Shown: positions 1-6,947, numbered from the stretch's first letter. The stretch: 11,908 nt of DNA from an uncultured Coriobacteriaceae bacterium (GCA_900552585.1 USAB01000053.1:1-11908), one strand, 5' to 3'. The notes: generated by a model not told the origin, from the letters alone. Numbers and translations are program-made.

Positions 1-972
1 GCGCTGGCGGCCGACGGCATCGATCTCGTCGATGAAGATGATGGAGGGAGCCGCTTCCTTCGCCTGCTGGAACAGGTCGCGCACACGCGAGGCACCGACG
101 CCCACGAACATCTCGACGAAGTCGGAGCCGGAGATGCTGAAGAACGGCACATTCGCTTCACCGGCAACCGCCTTTGCAAGCAGTGTCTTACCTGTTCCCG
201 GAGGGCCGACCAACAGGCAGCCGTGCGGCACCTTTGCACCGATGGCCTGGTATTTCGCAGGATTCGCAAGGAAGTCGCGAATCTCCTTCATCTCCTCGAC
301 GGCCTCATCGCAACCGGCAACGTCACTGAAGTGGACGTTCGGACGCTCTTCCGTGCTCTTCTTGGCGCGCGCCTTGCCGAACGACATCTGCGAATTGTTC
401 GCCTTGCCCATCTGCCAGAAGAAGAACACCATCAGGCCGCAAAGGATGAGCATAGGCAGCACTGAGGCCAAGATGCCCCACATATTATTGTCGACTTGGA
501 CGTTGTAGTTGATCTCGGGATGCTGTTGCATCAGCGTCTCGATGGACGTGCCGCCGGACGTTGAAGTGAAGTCGCGCTGGTCGCCTAGGAACGACGACTG
601 CAGCGATTGCGTGCTCAGCGAATCGGATGCGTCATATTTGCTGGAGAGCTCCGTGTTCAATGCCGAGAATGCGTCGTTGAATGCCGCAGCCGCCTGCGAA
701 CCGGCCGTGATGGCCGGGTAGTACTTGCCGCTGACGGAATAGCTGCCCGGCGTGTAACTCACCTCGGTCACACGTCCCTGGTTCACCGCTGCCGTGAATT
801 GCGACGTCTCGAGCGTGTCCGTCTGGTTCGTGCCCGAAATGCTGCGGCCCATGAGCATGAAGCCCAGCGCGCACAGGATGAGCACCGTCAGAATGATAGA
901 GACGACGGCCGATCGTTTGCTATTCTGGGAACCCTTCTGCGGTCCCTTTTGCGGATTCTGCTGTTCTGGCAT
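1..972 (-). CDS. ftsH: ATP-dependent zinc metalloprotease FtsH, N-terminal part (cut by window edge)
   Basis: Membrane-anchored AAA+ protease that degrades misfolded and short-lived membrane and cytosolic proteins. 324 codons are visible; the second region of homology and the HExxH zinc protease domain lie beyond the left edge. The order is: a Gln/Pro/Lys-rich cytosolic start (1-20), membrane helix 1 (about 22-42), an extracytoplasmic domain of about 120 residues rich in Ser, Thr, Ala and Gln, membrane helix 2 (about 164-187), then the AAA+ module. Walker A GPPGTGKT is at 256-263 and Walker B IIFIDEID at about 311-318. The start is ATG at 972, with GGAGAA (981-986) eight bases upstream. It lies 34 bases behind hpt with no terminator between, so the two are probably co-transcribed, as in many Gram-positive bacteria. 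The identity is secure; the part outside the window cannot be judged. Confidence 0.96.
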   Translation of the reverse strand, partial: MPEQQNPQKGPQKGSQNSKRSAVVSIILTVLILCALGFMLMGRSISGTNQTDTLETSQFTAAVNQGRVTEVSYTPGSYSVSGKYYPAITAGSQAAAAFNDAFSALNTELSSKYDASDSLSTQSLQSSFLGDQRDFTSTSGGTSIETLMQQHPEINYNVQVDNNMWGILASVLPMLILCGLMVFFFWQMGKANNSQMSFGKARAKKSTEERPNVHFSDVAGCDEAVEEMKEIRDFLANPAKYQAIGAKVPHGCLLVGPPGTGKTLLAKAVAGEANVPFFSISGSDFVEMFVGVGASRVRDLFQQAKEAAPSIIFIDEIDAVGRQR

Positions 973-1006
973 GTAGGCTGTTCTCCGTCTTTATATGTCG
1001 TTTCGC

Positions 1007-1582
1007 CTAGTCGCGAGCAATGCCGTGGCTGTTGCCCAAATCGTAGACCTCGTGTTTCAAGATGCCGATATAGGGAAGGTTGCGATAACGTTCCGCATAG
1101 TCCAACCCGTATCCCACAATGAACTCGTCCGGCACTTCGAAGCCGACGTACTTGCAGTCGATGCGAGGAGCGTCCTTGCGATCCTTGTAAAGCAGGGCGG
1201 CCACCTCGATGTCCGCCGGATGGTGGGAAGCCAGGCTCTTGATGGTGTAGTTCAGCGTCAGGCCGCTGTCCACAATGTCTTCCGCGATAAGCACATGCTT
1301 GCCCTCGATGTCGGACGTGATGTCCTTCAGCACGCGGACGATGCCGCTGCTGACGGCGCCGGAGCCGTACGAGGAGATGGCCATGTAATCCATTTCTATC
1401 GGCAAATCGATGGCGCGCACCAGGTCCGCCATGAAGATGGCGGCTCCGCGCAGCACGGATATGACGACCAGCTGCTTCCCCGCATAGTCTTCCGTAATCT
1501 GCCTGCCCATCTCGGTTACGCGGTCGCGCAGCTGGTCTTCGCTATAGCAGATTCGTTCGATATCGGGATGCGGCTTTTGCAT
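1007..1582 (-). CDS. hpt: Hypoxanthine phosphoribosyltransferase
   Basis: Cytosolic purine salvage enzyme that joins hypoxanthine or guanine to PRPP, giving IMP or GMP. At 191 residues it has normal family length. Visible motifs are the flexible catalytic loop SSYGSGAVSSG (70-80), the PRPP-binding loop VLIAEDIVDSGLTL (97-110) and the C-terminal base-binding stretch with VGYGLDYAERYRNLPYIG (156-173). The frame stays open for another 166 codons upstream, but that part resembles no protein. ATG 1582 is preceded at six bases by AAGAGG (1589-1594), and protein-like sequence begins there. About 45 bases upstream lies a GC-rich inverted repeat (1631-1657) that could fold in the leader. ftsH follows 34 bases downstream. 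In many bacteria tilS directly precedes hpt; here tilS is about 1.2 kb upstream, with maf between. Confidence 0.95.
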   Translation of the reverse strand: MQKPHPDIERICYSEDQLRDRVTEMGRQITEDYAGKQLVVISVLRGAAIFMADLVRAIDLPIEMDYMAISSYGSGAVSSGIVRVLKDITSDIEGKHVLIAEDIVDSGLTLNYTIKSLASHHPADIEVAALLYKDRKDAPRIDCKYVGFEVPDEFIVGYGLDYAERYRNLPYIGILKHEVYDLGNSHGIARD

Positions 1583-1722
1583 CGATGGCCTCTTTTCGCC
1601 GTGGTTTTTCGCGATTGCGGATAGATGCCGCGGGCCGCCGTAGCACACGGCTACCCGGGACAGCCTATTCCACAGAGGAACAGTGTAACAAAGCTTCAAG
1701 GCGCTTCCCGTGTTCATCACAG

Positions 1723-1752
1723 TTAATACCGAGCTGCCACGTAAACGGTCGA
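1723..1752 (-). promoter_or_regulatory. Candidate promoter for hpt-ftsH
   Basis: Read on the minus strand, TCGACC (1752-1747) and TATTAA (1728-1723) are separated by 18 bases, each matching four of six consensus positions for a housekeeping sigma factor. It would give hpt a leader of about 135 bases. It is the best pair I found in the 1583-1850 stretch, but such matches occur by chance, so the assignment is weak. Confidence 0.2.
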
Positions 1753-1853
1753 AACGCCCGATAGGAAAACGTTCGTGTGCCCCTACAATCGAAGAACGAA
1801 GAGGCGGAACCCTGTTTTCTCCGTGGCGCAAACCACGAGGAATAGAGGATCCC

Positions 1854-2077
1854 GCGCAGCACACGTGCACCGTCACCGTCTTGAAGATGCCCTGCTTCGA
1901 GGGCCTGCAGAGGATGTACCTTGCAGGCCCCGCAAGCGGCCCATGCCCGCGCTTCGCCGTCGGGCAGGAGTTCACCCACCGCACACCCGGGCGCGACGGC
2001 TTCTGGGACTTCGGCCGCCATGCGAGCAGGGATGGGGAGCCCTTCCCGCGCGCGACCTGCGCAACCTGCGAAAATAA
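1854..2077 (+). pseudogene. Relic of a small TIGR04076-like protein gene, frameshifted and without a start codon
   Basis: Two adjacent plus-strand frames together resemble a short conserved protein. Frame one (1854 to about 2015) reads CTVTVLKMPCFEGLQ, then MYLAGPASGPCPRFAVGQEF and DGFWDFG. This matches my memory of TIGR04076-type proteins: a TVTVLK-like strand, a DLQ..YLADP segment, GPCPxF and GQEF. After about 2010-2020 the matching text moves to the next frame as CEQGWGALPARDLRNLRK, which resembles the family's C.EAWD.I segment, and ends at TAA 2075-2077. A purine-rich AGAGGA (1844-1849) sits just ahead of GCG 1854, where a start codon would be expected. The stop is three bases before a strong hairpin (2081-2108) that could once have ended this transcript. 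Function is unknown. I rate the relic likely but not proven; it could instead be a sequencing error in a living gene. Confidence 0.5.
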
Positions 2078-2108
2078 CAAGGCCGCCGGTTCATGCGAAC
2101 CAGCGGCC
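2071..2108 (-). terminator. Rho-independent terminator of tilS-maf
   Basis: A 12-base inverted repeat (2081-2092 with 2097-2108, one G-U-compatible mismatch) encloses a four-base loop. On the minus strand it is followed by TTGTTATTTT (2080-2071), a good U-rich tail. It lies about 30 bases after the maf stop. On the plus strand it directly follows the stop of the relic gene but has only a weak T-rich tail there, so it may once have worked in both directions. Confidence 0.8.
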
Positions 2109-2138
2109 TGCTTCTTCGCTTCGCGCTTGCCGGGCTTA

Positions 2139-2762
2139 CTAGTTCTCCGGCGCGCGCAGGTCCGGGAACAACTCCAGTAGCTTCGTTACCGGCAAGCCGA
2201 CGATGTTGTCGTAGTCGCCGTCGTACGACGCCACCAGCTTCGCGCCTTCGCCCTGGATGGCATAGGCGCCTGCTTTGTCGCGGCTTTCCCCCGTGGCCAC
2301 GTAGTCCGCAATCTCTTGCTCCGTCAGGTCCCGGAACGTCACCGTGCTGGTCACGTGAAATTCGCGATGGCCCACGCTGATCTTGTCCGGCGCGCTTGCC
2401 AGCACGCGCCACACCGCAACCCCGGTGATGACCTGGTGCGTTCTACCGGAAAGCTGGCGCAGCATGGCCTTCGCGTCCTCGGCGAACTTCGGCTTGCCGA
2501 ATATCTTCCCGTCCAGCACCACCATGGTATCGGCCCCGATGATGGTTGCCTGACCCAGATACGGCTGCGCCAGCAGCGCCTGCACGGCTGCGCCCGCCTT
2601 GCGCTGCGCCAGCGTTTCGGCGGCGCGCGCCGGATCGGCCTTCAGGTCGTCGCTCAGCGACTCGTCCATGTTCGACGTGAAGACGGTATAGCGGATGTCC
2701 TCGCGGTCCAGCAGCGCACGGCGACGGGGGCTGCCCGATGCCAGGATAATATCGGTAATCAC
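2139..2762 (-). CDS. maf: Maf-family nucleotide pyrophosphatase (dTTP/UTP type)
   Basis: Cytosolic house-cleaning enzyme that hydrolyses nucleoside triphosphates, including modified ones, to monophosphate and pyrophosphate; the family is also linked to septum inhibition. At 207 residues the length is normal. Motifs seen are ASGSPRR at the N terminus (8-14), GADT with the catalytic Asp (77-80), FGKP (88-91), LSGRTHQVITG (104-114), DKAGAYAIQG (162-171) and NIVGLPV (186-192). The exact substrate (dTTP/UTP versus other pairs) cannot be fixed by eye. The start is GTG 2762, with GCAGGA (2768-2773) five bases upstream inside the end of tilS. It begins one base after the tilS stop codon, which implies translational coupling. 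A terminator follows the stop. Confidence 0.92.
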   Translation of the reverse strand: MITDIILASGSPRRRALLDREDIRYTVFTSNMDESLSDDLKADPARAAETLAQRKAGAAVQALLAQPYLGQATIIGADTMVVLDGKIFGKPKFAEDAKAMLRQLSGRTHQVITGVAVWRVLASAPDKISVGHREFHVTSTVTFRDLTEQEIADYVATGESRDKAGAYAIQGEGAKLVASYDGDYDNIVGLPVTKLLELFPDLRAPEN

Positions 2763-2763
2763 G

Positions 2764-3885
2764 TCAGTCCTGCTTTCTGCGAGAACGGTAGACCGACATC
2801 GGCTCGATGCGCAGTCCCTGCTTGTTGGCGCTCAGCGCCAGGTTGCCCTGGATGTTGCCGGTATACCCGCTGATGGGTTTGCCGTCCGCGAAGCCGTTCG
2901 TGATGGCAGTGACGGCCGACGTCTCCACGCGGGCATCGCCGCCCAGGATAAGCTGCAGCGTCTGGAACGCCACACGGCGCTGCATGGGAAGCGGCAGCGT
3001 GCCGAACAGCGGCAGTAGCACGCAGCCGTCCGCCCAGTCCACGGCCTTGTCGGGCTCCGTGCGGTCCGTCCAGGAGACCACCCGTTCCATCATCTCGTTC
3101 GCCTGGACATCCAGCATGTCGTCCTCGTCACCCACCAGGTTCATGGAACGGCACAGCGTGTCCAGCAGCTGCGGGTTGCGTTGCTTCGCCAGCGGTACGA
3201 TTTCATGGCGCACGAACGCGCGGAAGCGGTCCGTGTGCGCATTCGTGGCGTCTTCGCGCCACAGATTGCCCTCCCCGTCATGGACCACGGGACGGTCCGC
3301 GTCGTCTGCCGCATCGCGTTCGCGAATGTATTCGCGCAGGTCATCGCGGCTGACATCCAGCAGCGGGCGAACCACTGGACCGTTGCGGTAGAGCATGGAG
3401 CGGAACCCGCCGGGACCCGTGCCCACAATGGAGCGCATGTAGAAGCTCTCCACGCGGTCGTCCTGCGTATGCGCCGTGAAGACGCGGCCGAAACTCAGCG
3501 GCACGGAAAGATGGAGGCAGAAGCGGGACAGCGCATCGCTGGCGGAGGCATAGCGCTCGCGGCGGCCGATGGCCTCCAGATTCTCGCCCGTCTCCTTCGC
3601 CTGGCCGGCAACGTCCACATCCACCAGGAAGAACGGCAGATCAAGCACCTCCGCAAGATGCTGCACGAACGCCGCATCGTCATCGGCATCCTTGCCGCGC
3701 AGATGGTGGTTCACATGGAGCAGCGCGACCTGCCCCAATTCCCCTTGCGCCTGCAGTTCGCTGGCAAGGTACGCCAGTGCCGTGGAATCCGATCCGCCGG
3801 ACACCATGAGCAGCACCGGGTTATCGGCATCGGCCAGCTGGCGTTCGTGGATGGTCTGTACGACTTTCCCCAGAATATCAGCCAT
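2764..3885 (-). CDS. tilS: tRNA(Ile)-lysidine synthase TilS
   Basis: Essential enzyme that uses ATP and lysine to modify C34 of the tRNA-Ile CAU anticodon to lysidine, switching it from AUG to AUA decoding. The PP-loop SGGSDST is at 29-35, followed by HVNHHLRG (57-64), the TAHTQDDRVES segment (138-148), GTGPGGFRSM (155-164), VRPLLDVSRDDLREYI (172-187) and EDATNAHTDRFRAFVRHE (211-228). After the catalytic domain come only about 140 residues. These resemble the substrate-binding part (MQRRVAFQTLQ), so a full C-terminal TilS_C domain seems absent or reduced. The start is ATG 3885, with AAGGAG (3895-3900) nine bases upstream. A TATCAT box on the minus strand (4038-4033) could be its -10 element, but I see no good -35 partner. 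maf follows one base after the stop. Confidence 0.94.
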   Translation of the reverse strand: MADILGKVVQTIHERQLADADNPVLLMVSGGSDSTALAYLASELQAQGELGQVALLHVNHHLRGKDADDDAAFVQHLAEVLDLPFFLVDVDVAGQAKETGENLEAIGRRERYASASDALSRFCLHLSVPLSFGRVFTAHTQDDRVESFYMRSIVGTGPGGFRSMLYRNGPVVRPLLDVSRDDLREYIRERDAADDADRPVVHDGEGNLWREDATNAHTDRFRAFVRHEIVPLAKQRNPQLLDTLCRSMNLVGDEDDMLDVQANEMMERVVSWTDRTEPDKAVDWADGCVLLPLFGTLPLPMQRRVAFQTLQLILGGDARVETSAVTAITNGFADGKPISGYTGNIQGNLALSANKQGLRIEPMSVYRSRRKQD

Positions 3886-3960
3886 ATTCGTTCACTCCTT
3901 CGCCGCGTTGGGCGGCAAGACGGCGGGCGGCGGCGGAATCGCGTTCTTGCGGACGCGGCC

Positions 3961-3989
3961 GTGCATCCGGCCTTCGCGCGGCCGGGCAC
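3961..3989 (-). other. GC-rich hairpin in the region upstream of tilS
   Basis: GTGC and CCGGCC (3961-3972) pair with GGCCGG and GCAC (3980-3989) around a seven-base loop, with a two-base bulge. It lies about 75 bases before the tilS start codon, in what is probably the untranslated leader. There is no U-run, so it is not a terminator. In this GC-rich sequence it may be fortuitous. Confidence 0.3.
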
Positions 3990-4078
3990 CGGCGATCTGC
4001 ACGCCTTGCGCCCGCGCTGTTCGTACCCCGCTATGATACCGCGACGGGGGATTAATCGCGCATTGTCCATCCGCCCTG

Positions 4079-4106
4079 CAGACAAGCGCCCGGCACCTGA
4101 TATAGT
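4079..4106 (+). promoter_or_regulatory. Candidate promoter of the PF04020 membrane-protein gene
   Basis: CAGACA (4079-4084) and TATAGT (4101-4106) are 16 bases apart, matching four and five of six consensus positions. The -10 box lies 26 bases before the ATG at 4133, and a strong AAGGAGG (4119-4125) follows, giving a leader of only about 20 bases. The gene is alone on its strand and needs its own promoter. Confidence 0.45.
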
Positions 4107-4132
4107 TTGCGAAACAATAAGGAGGATATACC

Positions 4133-4498
4133 ATGCATTTCATCATCCGCTGGATCGTCACCGCAATCGCCGTCGCCGCCGCCTTCACCGTCGTGCCGGG
4201 CCTTCAAGTGGTCGGCACAAACAGCACCGCCGAGGCCATTGCCGTCGTCGCGTTGTTCCTGGCGCTTATCAACATGGTCATCAAGCCGATATTGAAGGTG
4301 GTGGGCGCCCCCATCACGGTATTGACGCTGGGGCTGTTCGCCCTGGTGGTGAACACATTCCTGCTGTACCTGGCCGCGTATTGCGCCGGCTTGTTTGGCG
4401 TGAGCGTCTACATTGCAAGCTTCGGGTCGGCCTTCGTGGGCGCGCTCATCATCAGCATCGTCACATTCATCTTGGGACTGATTCCGGGATTGGAGTAA
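4133..4498 (+). CDS. Small integral membrane protein, PF04020 'phage holin family' (YvlD-like)
   Basis: 121 residues, almost entirely hydrophobic, with four predicted membrane helices at about 3-22, 33-52, 56-84 and 94-118. The central INMVIKPILKVVGAPITVLT followed by LGLFALVVNT is the signature of the PF04020 family (B. subtilis YvlD and relatives). The family label 'phage holin' is historical: these are usually chromosomal genes of unknown role, sometimes tied to cell-envelope stress. The start ATG 4133 has an excellent AAGGAGG seven bases upstream. The gene is the only protein gene on the plus strand that looks intact. It runs divergently from tilS and converges on mtnA, whose stop is only 18 bases away; no terminator is visible in that gap. 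Confidence 0.85.
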   Translation: MHFIIRWIVTAIAVAAAFTVVPGLQVVGTNSTAEAIAVVALFLALINMVIKPILKVVGAPITVLTLGLFALVVNTFLLYLAAYCAGLFGVSVYIASFGSAFVGALIISIVTFILGLIPGLE

Positions 4499-4516
4499 GC
4501 GCGCCCGACGGCTGCG

Positions 4517-5620
4517 CTACAGCACGTCCTTCAAGCTCATGAACTTGCGCAGATTGTACAGCGCGCCGGATTCATGCACCGCGGGGCGGATGACGCCGCG
4601 CTCCGTGATGATGCCGTTGATGAGCTCGGCGGGCGTCACGTCGAATGCCGGGTTGTACACGTTGCGCGGATACGCCGTCACGTCGCAGACCTCGTTCGGG
4701 TCGCGGAATTCGATGGGAATCTGCGCCCCCTCGTCCAGATTGACATCGATGGTGGACGTCGGCGCCGCCACGTAGAACGGAATGCGGTGGTAATCTGCGG
4801 CGATGGCCAGCGAATATGTGCCAATCTTGTTCGCCGTGTCGCCGTTCGCACAGATGCGGTCCGCACCCACGATGACAGCGTCCACGAATCCCTGCTTCAT
4901 GAGCATGGCGGCCATGTCATCGCATTCCACCGTGCATGGAATGCCCGCTTCCGTAAGCTCCCATGCCGTCAGGCGCGCCCCCTGGCCCACCGGGCGCGTC
5001 TCGTCGCAGTACACATGCGAAATGCGCCCCTGCGCGTGCGCCGCGTACACCACGCCCAGCGCCGTGCCGTAGAACACCGTGGCCAGGCTTCCGGCGTTGC
5101 AGTGCGTCAGGACGCGCGCCCCTTCGGGAAGCAGCGGGGCTCCCGCCTTGCCGATGGCGCGGTTGCACTCCTCGTCTTCGGCCTCCATCTTCTTCGCGCG
5201 CGTCAGACCGGATGCAGCCGCCATCTGGACCGTTGCGCCGTTCTGCAGTGCATCCAGGATGACGTGCAGGGCACGGTCCACGCCCCACGAAAGGTTCACG
5301 GCCGTCGGCCGAGCCGTGGCGATTTCGTTCGCCACGGAATTCAGGCTGGTGCGGAATCCGTCCACATCGGACGTGCCTGGCGCGTTGTTCACGGCCCACA
5401 TGGCAAGCGCCGCAGCCCCCGTCACGCCCAACGCCGGCGCGCCGCGTACGGCAAGCGATTTCACCGCGTCTATGACCTGGCGGTAATCCGTCAAGACGAC
5501 CATCTTCTTCTCGGCCGGCAGCTTGCGTTGGTCGATGATACGCAGTACCGCGCGGTCGAAGCCGTCTTCGGCCGTCTTCGTTAGTATCTCGATGGTACGG
5601 GGCAGGTTCTCAACACCCAC
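4517..5620 (-). CDS. mtnA: S-methyl-5-thioribose-1-phosphate isomerase
   Basis: Converts 5-methylthioribose 1-phosphate to methylthioribulose 1-phosphate in the methionine salvage pathway. Related enzymes also isomerise 5-deoxyribose 1-phosphate. At 367 residues it has the usual length. Visible are RGAPA (59-63), the catalytic cysteine in THCNAGSLAT (Cys174), the conserved ETRPVGQGARLTAWEL-type segment (207-222), the catalytic Asp in VGADRI (Asp253) and NKIGTY (264-269). These distinguish it from the eIF2B-like ribose-1,5-bisphosphate isomerases, although substrate breadth cannot be read from sequence. The start is GTG 5620, with a perfect AGGAGG (5627-5632) six bases upstream. It follows an aminotransferase gene by 75 bases, with a stable hairpin between. 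None of mtnB, mtnC, mtnD or mtnK is in the window. Confidence 0.94.
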   Translation of the reverse strand: MGVENLPRTIEILTKTAEDGFDRAVLRIIDQRKLPAEKKMVVLTDYRQVIDAVKSLAVRGAPALGVTGAAALAMWAVNNAPGTSDVDGFRTSLNSVANEIATARPTAVNLSWGVDRALHVILDALQNGATVQMAAASGLTRAKKMEAEDEECNRAIGKAGAPLLPEGARVLTHCNAGSLATVFYGTALGVVYAAHAQGRISHVYCDETRPVGQGARLTAWELTEAGIPCTVECDDMAAMLMKQGFVDAVIVGADRICANGDTANKIGTYSLAIAADYHRIPFYVAAPTSTIDVNLDEGAQIPIEFRDPNEVCDVTAYPRNVYNPAFDVTPAELINGIITERGVIRPAVHESGALYNLRKFMSLKDVL

Positions 5621-5641
5621 GATGCACCTCCTGAAAGGGAA

Positions 5642-5664
5642 CCGCCGGGCGGGCTGCCCGGCGG
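5642..5664 (-). other. Stable hairpin between the aminotransferase gene and mtnA
   Basis: Nine perfect GC pairs (5642-5650 with 5656-5664) close a five-base loop. It stands 31 bases after the aminotransferase stop and nine bases before the mtnA ribosome binding site. On the transcript it is followed by TTCCCTTTC, a poor U-tail, so it is more likely a processing or stabilising element or a leaky terminator than a full stop. Confidence 0.5.
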
Positions 5665-5695
5665 GTTGCGTTTACCTGTTGCTCATGCGATTGCG

Positions 5696-6880
5696 CTACT
5701 CGTAATCCTTCTTCAATGCGGCGAAGGCAGCGCGCGAATTTCGGATGGTTTCCTCCGCCACGCAGTAGCCGGCGCGGACCCAACCCTTCGCGCCGAAGCT
5801 GTCGGACGCCACCAGCAGCAGCTCGTGCGCTTTCGCCTTCTCGGAGAAGGCGTTCGCGTCCGGTTCGAGCGCCTTGATCCACAAGTAGAAGGCGCCCTGC
5901 GGCTCGATGTACTCATAGCCCAGGTCGTCCATGATGTCCGTCAGCAGCTTGCGGTTGCGGATATAGGAGTCCAGGTCGGCCGGCAGGCTGCAGCATTTCT
6001 GCACCACGCGCTGGAACAGCACCGGAGCGCATACGTAGCCCAGCGCCCGCCCGGCACCGCATACGGCCAGGTAGATGCTGCGTGCATCCGGCAGCGTCGG
6101 CGGTACCAGCACGTAGCCGATGCGTTCGCCCGGCAGGCTGAGCGACTTCGACCACGAGTAGCACACAATGGCATTCTCCACTATGGACGGCACCCATGTC
6201 ACGGGTTCGCCCGTATAGAGCAGCTCGCGGTACGGCTCGTCGGAAATCAGGTAGACGGGCTGTCCCAGCTCTTCCTGCTTGCGCTTCAACGCGGCATTCA
6301 GCTGGCGCAGCGTGTCGGGCGAATACACCACGCCCACCGGGTTGTTCGGCGTGTTGATGATGATGGCGCGCGTATTCGCATTGATGGCGGCCTCGATGGC
6401 CGGCACATCCAGCTGGAAGTCGGATTCACGCGCCGGGACCTCCACGCATTTCGCGCCCATGCTGGTGATCCACATACGGTACTCGGGAAAGTATGGCGAG
6501 ATGACAATGACCTCGGGGGCATCGCCGCAGATGAGCGCGCGCAGCGTGCATGTCAAGGCGGCGGCCGCGCCCACAGTCAGGTACAGGTTGTCGGCCGACA
6601 CGCCGGCATCGAAGCGCTCGTTCAGGTTATCGGCAATGGCCTGCCGCGCCTCCACGGAGCCTTGCGCCACGGAATACGAATGCAGCCGCTGGGGAGGCAG
6701 CTCGATGGCCTCGCGCAGCGCGTCCGCAACCTGCGGCGGCGCCGGCACAGAAGGGTTCCCCAAGCTGAAATCGAACACCTTGTCCGCACCGATCTGCGCC
6801 TTGCGCTGCAAACCGTAGGCAAACAGCTCGCGGATGGCGGAGGGTTCGGCCCCCAACCCATACATATCGTTGTTGAACAT
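5696..6880 (-). CDS. PLP-dependent aminotransferase, class I/II (fold type I)
   Basis: Cytosolic transaminase moving an amino group between an amino acid and a 2-oxo acid through pyridoxal phosphate. 394 residues. It shows SLGNPSVPAPP (39-49), TVGAAAALT (102-110), INTPNNPVG (175-183), ISDEPYREL with the PLP-contacting Asp214, the Schiff-base lysine in SWSKSLSLPGERIGY (Lys245) and Arg253. Substrate is not determinable from sequence. Its place between a dipeptidase gene and mtnA fits amino-acid turnover, possibly the final transamination to methionine, but that is inference. ATG 6880 is preferred over the adjacent TTG 6883: AAGG (minus strand) sits about six bases before the ATG and only about three before the TTG. 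The gap to the upstream peptidase stop is 67 bases with no terminator. Confidence 0.9.
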   Translation of the reverse strand: MFNNDMYGLGAEPSAIRELFAYGLQRKAQIGADKVFDFSLGNPSVPAPPQVADALREAIELPPQRLHSYSVAQGSVEARQAIADNLNERFDAGVSADNLYLTVGAAAALTCTLRALICGDAPEVIVISPYFPEYRMWITSMGAKCVEVPARESDFQLDVPAIEAAINANTRAIIINTPNNPVGVVYSPDTLRQLNAALKRKQEELGQPVYLISDEPYRELLYTGEPVTWVPSIVENAIVCYSWSKSLSLPGERIGYVLVPPTLPDARSIYLAVCGAGRALGYVCAPVLFQRVVQKCCSLPADLDSYIRNRKLLTDIMDDLGYEYIEPQGAFYLWIKALEPDANAFSEKAKAHELLLVASDSFGAKGWVRAGYCVAEETIRNSRAAFAALKKDYE

Positions 6881-6947
6881 CAAACACCTTCTCTACGTAT
6901 TGCGGTTCCCCTGATTCTAACAGCACTGCACCGCGGAGGGGGCGCCG

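Noticed and set aside
1815..1842. Inverted repeat CGTGG/CCACG upstream of the relic gene as an operator or terminator
   Set aside because: The stem is only five pairs and has no U-tail on either strand; it is expected by chance at this GC content.
1583..2080. 166-codon in-frame upstream extension of hpt
   Set aside because: The composition is not protein-like, the normal HPRT length starts at 1582 with a good ribosome binding site, and the extension overlaps a terminator and the relic gene.
3892..4188. 98-codon minus-strand frame upstream of tilS ending in PPPPAVLPPNAAKE
   Set aside because: It begins inside the antisense of the PF04020 gene, has no ribosome binding site and shows no recognisable domain; the proline-rich end is a GC effect.
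4133..4498. Prophage, suggested by the 'phage holin family' name
   Set aside because: No other phage gene, integrase or attachment repeat is near; the family is mostly chromosomal.
3181..4542. 453-codon plus-strand open frame
   Set aside because: It is antisense to tilS and runs across the spacer and over the PF04020 gene in another frame. The His/Arg-rich text is typical of the shadow of a GC-rich gene.
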